Shown one piece after another: positions 60,501 through 64,000 of a DNA stretch of 64,000 nucleotides. The notes under the pieces are model-generated. The model had not been told where the DNA came from. It was given only the letters and a program-made list of their open reading frames with translations, and searched no databases. The position numbers and the translations under genes are program-made. Source of the stretch: Jacaranda mimosifolia (lineage: Eukaryota; Streptophyta; Magnoliopsida; Lamiales; Bignoniaceae); the NCBI GenBank assembly GCA_018894105.1, contig CM032125.1:34581032-34645031 (forward strand), written 5' to 3'. The number at the start of each line of letters is the position of its first letter. Position 1 is the stretch's first letter.

Positions 60501-61813
60501 ACTCATCCTAACATATATTTACAGAGAAACCCGCACCGTTTATATTGCAAAGAATGGATCTTGGTAAATAATTAAATGCCATACCTCCAGGACAAAGTTG
60601 TGGCCATTCCCATAAATAACATTACTTCCAGAGAACTGCAGAACCATCAAGTGAAGTTTCAGCATGCAAAATAGAGAACACACAGACAGACCCATAAAGT
60701 ATACAATATCATAATTAACTACCAGTTAAATAAAAGATGCATGTCTCTAAATGGAAGAAAAGATTAAAAAAAGGCAGTTCCAAGTATCATAAGAATCCAC
60801 TTCTCTACTCAATCTAACCAAATACAGTACCTGTGGCACTTGTGCACCAATCACAGCTGTAAGATCATCTCCCATTGCATTCAATACGTATGCCAGCATA
60901 CTTGTTGTGGTACTCTTTCCTATAAGTGTAAAAAGCAGAGTTGATTCAAGCAGCATACAACTTACAGATATGTATGCATGCATACTCCTGCATTAACTGC
61001 AGTGACTAAATCCAAGCAAGAACAAGATTACCATGGCTCCCGCTGACAGCAATCAAATTGTAATCCTTGGTTATCTTCCCCAACCACGCACCTCGCTTAT
61101 ACCTACAGCACAAGGTGCCACCCGCTAAGCACAAATGCATACGTGCAGATGACAATAGAAAAAGACCAAAAACTCCACTAGTATAATCAACTTTACTATT
61201 CCAAAAACTAAATGCCTCACACAGGTACTCCACAAGATTTGGCAATCATAATCTCCACATTTTCTGGTCGAATCGCACTCGAAACAACAACTGCATCAGG
61301 CAGAATCGATTTATCGCCGTTGCGCAGCAAATTCGATTCTGAATGACCTATATACAGTGACGCGCCAGCTTCTTTCAACGCATCCATGTAGCTGCTCCAC
61401 GCTATATCCGAACCACTAACCTCGTAACCCTATCAACATTTCATAACTTAAAGTTTCACTTCACTGCAATCTGCATAACGCAAACAACAAACTTTGGTTA
61501 TAAGAGGAAATAAAATTACCTGCTTGACCGCAAGGATAGCAAGAGCAGATAATCCACTGCCCCCGACGCCGAGGAAGTGAATCCATCCCTTCTTTCCAAA
61601 ACTAACCAATTCAGAATTTTCATCACTTTTTCCGGAGGGAAAATTAGCAGAGACCGAGATTTTACTAGGGTGTTTTTGAATTGGGAGGACACGAGGCGAT
61701 CTGTCTTTGCTTTCGCGCCACAGGATCCCATACCTGAAGTGTAAGTTCACCGGAGGTACCGGTTTCGAGGAACGGCGAGCTGTCGCCGGAAAATTCGACA
61801 CCGGCAGTTCCAT
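57514..61813 (-). CDS. MurC-type Mur ligase (UDP-MurNAc--L-alanine ligase homologue)
   Basis: Bacterial MurC uses ATP to add L-alanine to UDP-MurNAc, the first peptide step of peptidoglycan synthesis. Fourteen exons in gene order: 61520-61813, 61221-61429, 61032-61102, 60831-60919, 60585-60635, 60131-60226, 59965-60041, 59626-59824, 59303-59377, 58738-58988, 58585-58654, 58415-58510, 57675-57753, 57514-57572; total 571 residues. The start is the first ATG (MELPVSNF). The first 70 residues are Ser/Arg/Pro-rich, as in a chloroplast leader. The N-terminal Rossmann motif is GVGGSG (82-87). The central ATPase P-loop is SGSHGKSTTTS (188-198), with [12 protein letters not shown] (256-267). The C-terminal domain has DDYAHHPTE (436-444) and FQPHTYSR. 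All catalytic landmarks are present, so it looks intact. Mpl-type ligases are the main alternative. Convergent with minD. Confidence 0.9.
59474..59494. repeat. (GA)n microsatellite
   Basis: About ten GA dinucleotides within the intron between exons 8 and 9 of the murC-like gene. Confidence 0.85.
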
Positions 61814-61897
61814 TTGCAGGAGGGAATTTCGAGCTAAAAACTGGATTTTGGAGCCCAAAATTGTAGAGGGTGGCTAGTTCAAACTCGAATAAATGCT

Positions 61898-62010
61898 GTT
61901 GGGCTAATGGGCCTCCTCATTGAAAATCGAATTTTTTGGGCTTTCCAAGTATTTGGAAAGCCCAATTAATTCAAATGTAGAATTACATTGAAGGCCTGAG
62001 CCCAATGGGC
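61898..62010 (-). promoter_or_regulatory. Site II (TGGGCY) cluster and hairpin upstream of the murC-like gene
   Basis: TGGGCT and TGGGCC (61898-61914), further TGGGCT copies at about 61937 and 61990-62010, and their inverses lie 85-200 bases upstream of the start. Within this cluster 61936-61965 is a perfect 13-bp inverted repeat (TTGGGCTTTCCAA, 4-base loop). Site II elements are typical of genes for organelle and housekeeping proteins and are bound by TCP factors. Function here is inferred. Confidence 0.55.
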
Positions 62011-62960
62011 TTCACTTTTAATTTATTTGTTTTAAGACTTAAATTAATGCTTGAGCCCAGACATGATGGATTTGTTTTTTGACTGTGAGAACAAATATTG
62101 AATAATGGAGATGTATTGATTATTAGAAAGTGAGATATAAAACTAGGTTTGTGAATTTTGTATCGATTAATATATGGGTCGGATTTGATCTGCTATTGGA
62201 TCCAATAGAAGTTGGATCACATGGGTTTGGATTCAATTGGGTTTTGGATCTAACATAAGTACATGAGGATTTTAAATCTAGGATTAACTACGAACAAATA
62301 ACTTGGTATAAGTTTATTAGAAAATTTAATAGGTTCATTTTAGTTGTGATTTTTGGAACCTGATCCAAGCCATCTATTTTCCGCGGTCTCTTTGGATCCA
62401 CTTTGCGCAACCTGTTTTATAGTAGCGCGAAGTTAAGACAATATCTGGTTTTGTTTTGGATGTTTTACGATAATGATCTCAAAATAATATTTTTTTTGAT
62501 AGTGATGTTGGAAATATATGAAACGGAGCTTTAATTTAATTTAGTAGGAGACAAATTTAACAGTAATATTTATGTAAATTTTTGTTGTTGATAGTGACAC
62601 ATTAAAATTTTACATTACTGTATGTTAATTTTATAGTAAGATAATAATTAAAATATATATTTATTTTAAATAATAAGAAGGTACGAATATATGTTTTTTT
62701 GATATAATTAATGATTCAACGTTGATGTCAAAAATAATCTGCAATAGCACCAATTAAAAAAAAACAAGAACCATTTTTCTTTTCTGAAGTGTATGAATGT
62801 CCCTTACAACTTTTTACAAAGTCTTTTATATGACTGAGGACCCCATTACCTAGGATCATAATTGTCCACTAAGCCACTAATTATCTGTATACAACTGAAT
62901 CACTAAAATGAAGACACGTGTAACCCATGTTCCTAATTTTTCAGTTGTGCATTGAACTGT
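62011..62960. other. AT-rich upstream spacer
   Basis: No gene is seen. GGATCCAA/TTGGATCC words recur at 62200-62270 and 62370-62400 without a clear element boundary. Confidence 0.4.
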
Positions 62961-64000
62961 GGGAACCAAAGTAAATCTGAATGCAGCTAGGCTCTTTCTC
63001 TAGGTTCAACTCGGCTCTTCCCATGAGTTCACCTCAGCCAATCGAGTCAGCTCGGCTAAAAAAAAGGGTTATTGTATCTGAGTCAAACTCTAGTTGTAGC
63101 AGCCTTAATGTGTGCCTTTAGCTCGGGCTATTATATCCATATTACACCTCCCCCCACAATTTAATTCAAAGTAGTTTGAACTATAACCAAGTCCGAGCTA
63201 AAGGTAGATTAGGCTTAATCAGTGCTGAGATGAAAAGGAGAACTTCAGTTTTGTTGCCATCATTTCTGCCAAGATGACTACCCTATAATTCCTGCTGACT
63301 TAATTTCCATAATGGCTGAGATATGTTACCATGCGAAACCGAGATGTGCTACCATGCAAGGCCGAGACGCGTTACCATGCAAGGCCGAGACGTATTGCCA
63401 TGCAAAGTTGATTCTGTTTCCATAGTAGCCCAGATGTCTTTCCGGGCGACTCCATTGATTTGGCCTCCATAATTGCTTACTTTTCGGTAATGAGGGTGAG
63501 GCTTCTTTTTTTTTTTTTCTGAAGGTCTTTGATTTTGGCTCGGACCAGAATGGTGAATTTAGGCTGAGCTCAAGCTCAATTGAATCTTCATCACACCCAT
63601 TCTGCCTTTCCTCAGCCATTTCAGGACAACTTCAATTTAGCTCAGTAATTGCAATCCCACACCATCCTACTAGCATTATTGCATAACTCGGTTATTACCA
63701 ACGTGGCTCGGCCAAATGCTATATCCTCATTGCTTTTGGTTCGGCTTTGTTCACTTGGTTTGGCTCGTAGGAACCAAAGTAAATTTGAGTACAACTCGGC
63801 TCTTCCTCTAAGTTCAGCTCGGCTCATGTAAATACCTATGCCCTTCTTCTCAGTCATTCTAGGAATCCACACTGTTCAATATTGCCATACAACTTAGTTC
63901 AGCCAGTTAATTCAGCTCAGCCAATTGTGATAGCTCGACTAAGCAAATGTAATATTTCGCCCCAACTCTAATTACTGTGCCTTTAGCTTGGGATATAATA
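62961..64000. repeat. GGCTC-rich repeat region with two diverged direct copies
   Basis: GGAACCAAAGTAAAT followed by a GGCTCTTCC(T/C) block and later TGTGCCTTTAGCT(C/T)GGG occur twice, at about 62962-63135 and 63769-64000, in the same order. The window ends inside the second copy. This could be the two ends of a small retroelement or a tandem unit of about 0.8 kb. The open frames at 63326-63619 and 63642-63872 are repeat-derived and not supported as genes. Confidence 0.5.
63316..63407. repeat. 23-bp tandem repeat, four copies
   Basis: Four consecutive 23-base units of the form CCGAGA(T/C)G(T/C)(G/A)(C/T)TACCATGCAAGG (63316, 63339, 63362, 63385), with a few substitutions each. It lies within the repeat region at the right end of the window. 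Confidence 0.85.

Noticed and set aside
1..64000. CRISPR arrays, operons, bacterial-type ribosome sites
   Set aside because: Intron structure and plastid-targeted proteins show plant nuclear DNA; no regularly spaced repeat array of that type is present.

Overview
The window looks like nuclear DNA of a flowering plant, most likely a eudicot. It is AT-rich, genes are spaced widely and split by short GT-AG introns, and several proteins carry chloroplast-type leaders. Small terminal-inverted-repeat elements and a plastid-derived insertion fill the gaps. I cannot name the species. I assembled the gene models by hand from splice sites, reading-frame phase and family motifs. Every multi-exon model closes in frame.

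Layout: 1-9.6 kb is gene-free, AT-rich and carries several small elements. 9.65-16.0 kb (+) encodes a large Ser/Arg-rich nuclear-type protein with a leader interrupted by introns. 16.0-18.8 and 19.8-23.0 kb (-) are two tandem ferric-chelate reductase (FRO) genes with the same 8-exon plan. 24.3-27.7 and 28.8-31.9 kb (-) are two tandem DUF819 membrane-protein genes with the same 6-exon plan. 32-38 kb has no clear coding gene. 38.2-40.7 kb (+) is an intronless CrRLK1L malectin-like receptor kinase. 40.7-45 kb holds a mosaic plastid-DNA insertion and a MITE. 45.1-48.6 kb (+) is a DeSI/PPPDE-type protease. 50.6-51.2 kb (-) is a small conserved protein of unknown function. 53-55 kb holds two well-bounded MITEs. 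55.4-56.3 kb (+) is intronless chloroplast MinD. 57.5-61.8 kb (-) is a 14-exon MurC-type Mur ligase. 62-64 kb is repeat-rich.

From memory, the order FRO pair, DUF819, CrRLK1L, MinD matches Arabidopsis At5g23980 (FRO4), At5g23990 (FRO5), At5g24000 (DUF819), At5g24010 (CrRLK1L) and At5g24020 (MinD). This looks like an old conserved block expanded by insertions and a local DUF819 duplication. Likely roles: the FROs reduce Fe(III) at a membrane; MinD places the plastid division ring; the MurC homologue implies a plastid peptidoglycan-type step; DeSI and CrRLK1L are protein-modification and cell-wall signalling genes. No operon-like co-regulation is implied.

The items most worth a second look are the complete MurC homologue convergent with MinD, a GC-AG intron in only one of the DUF819 twins, NADPH-site substitutions in one of the two FROs, and the three-piece plastid insertion. 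I found no evidence of a wholly new multi-gene system.
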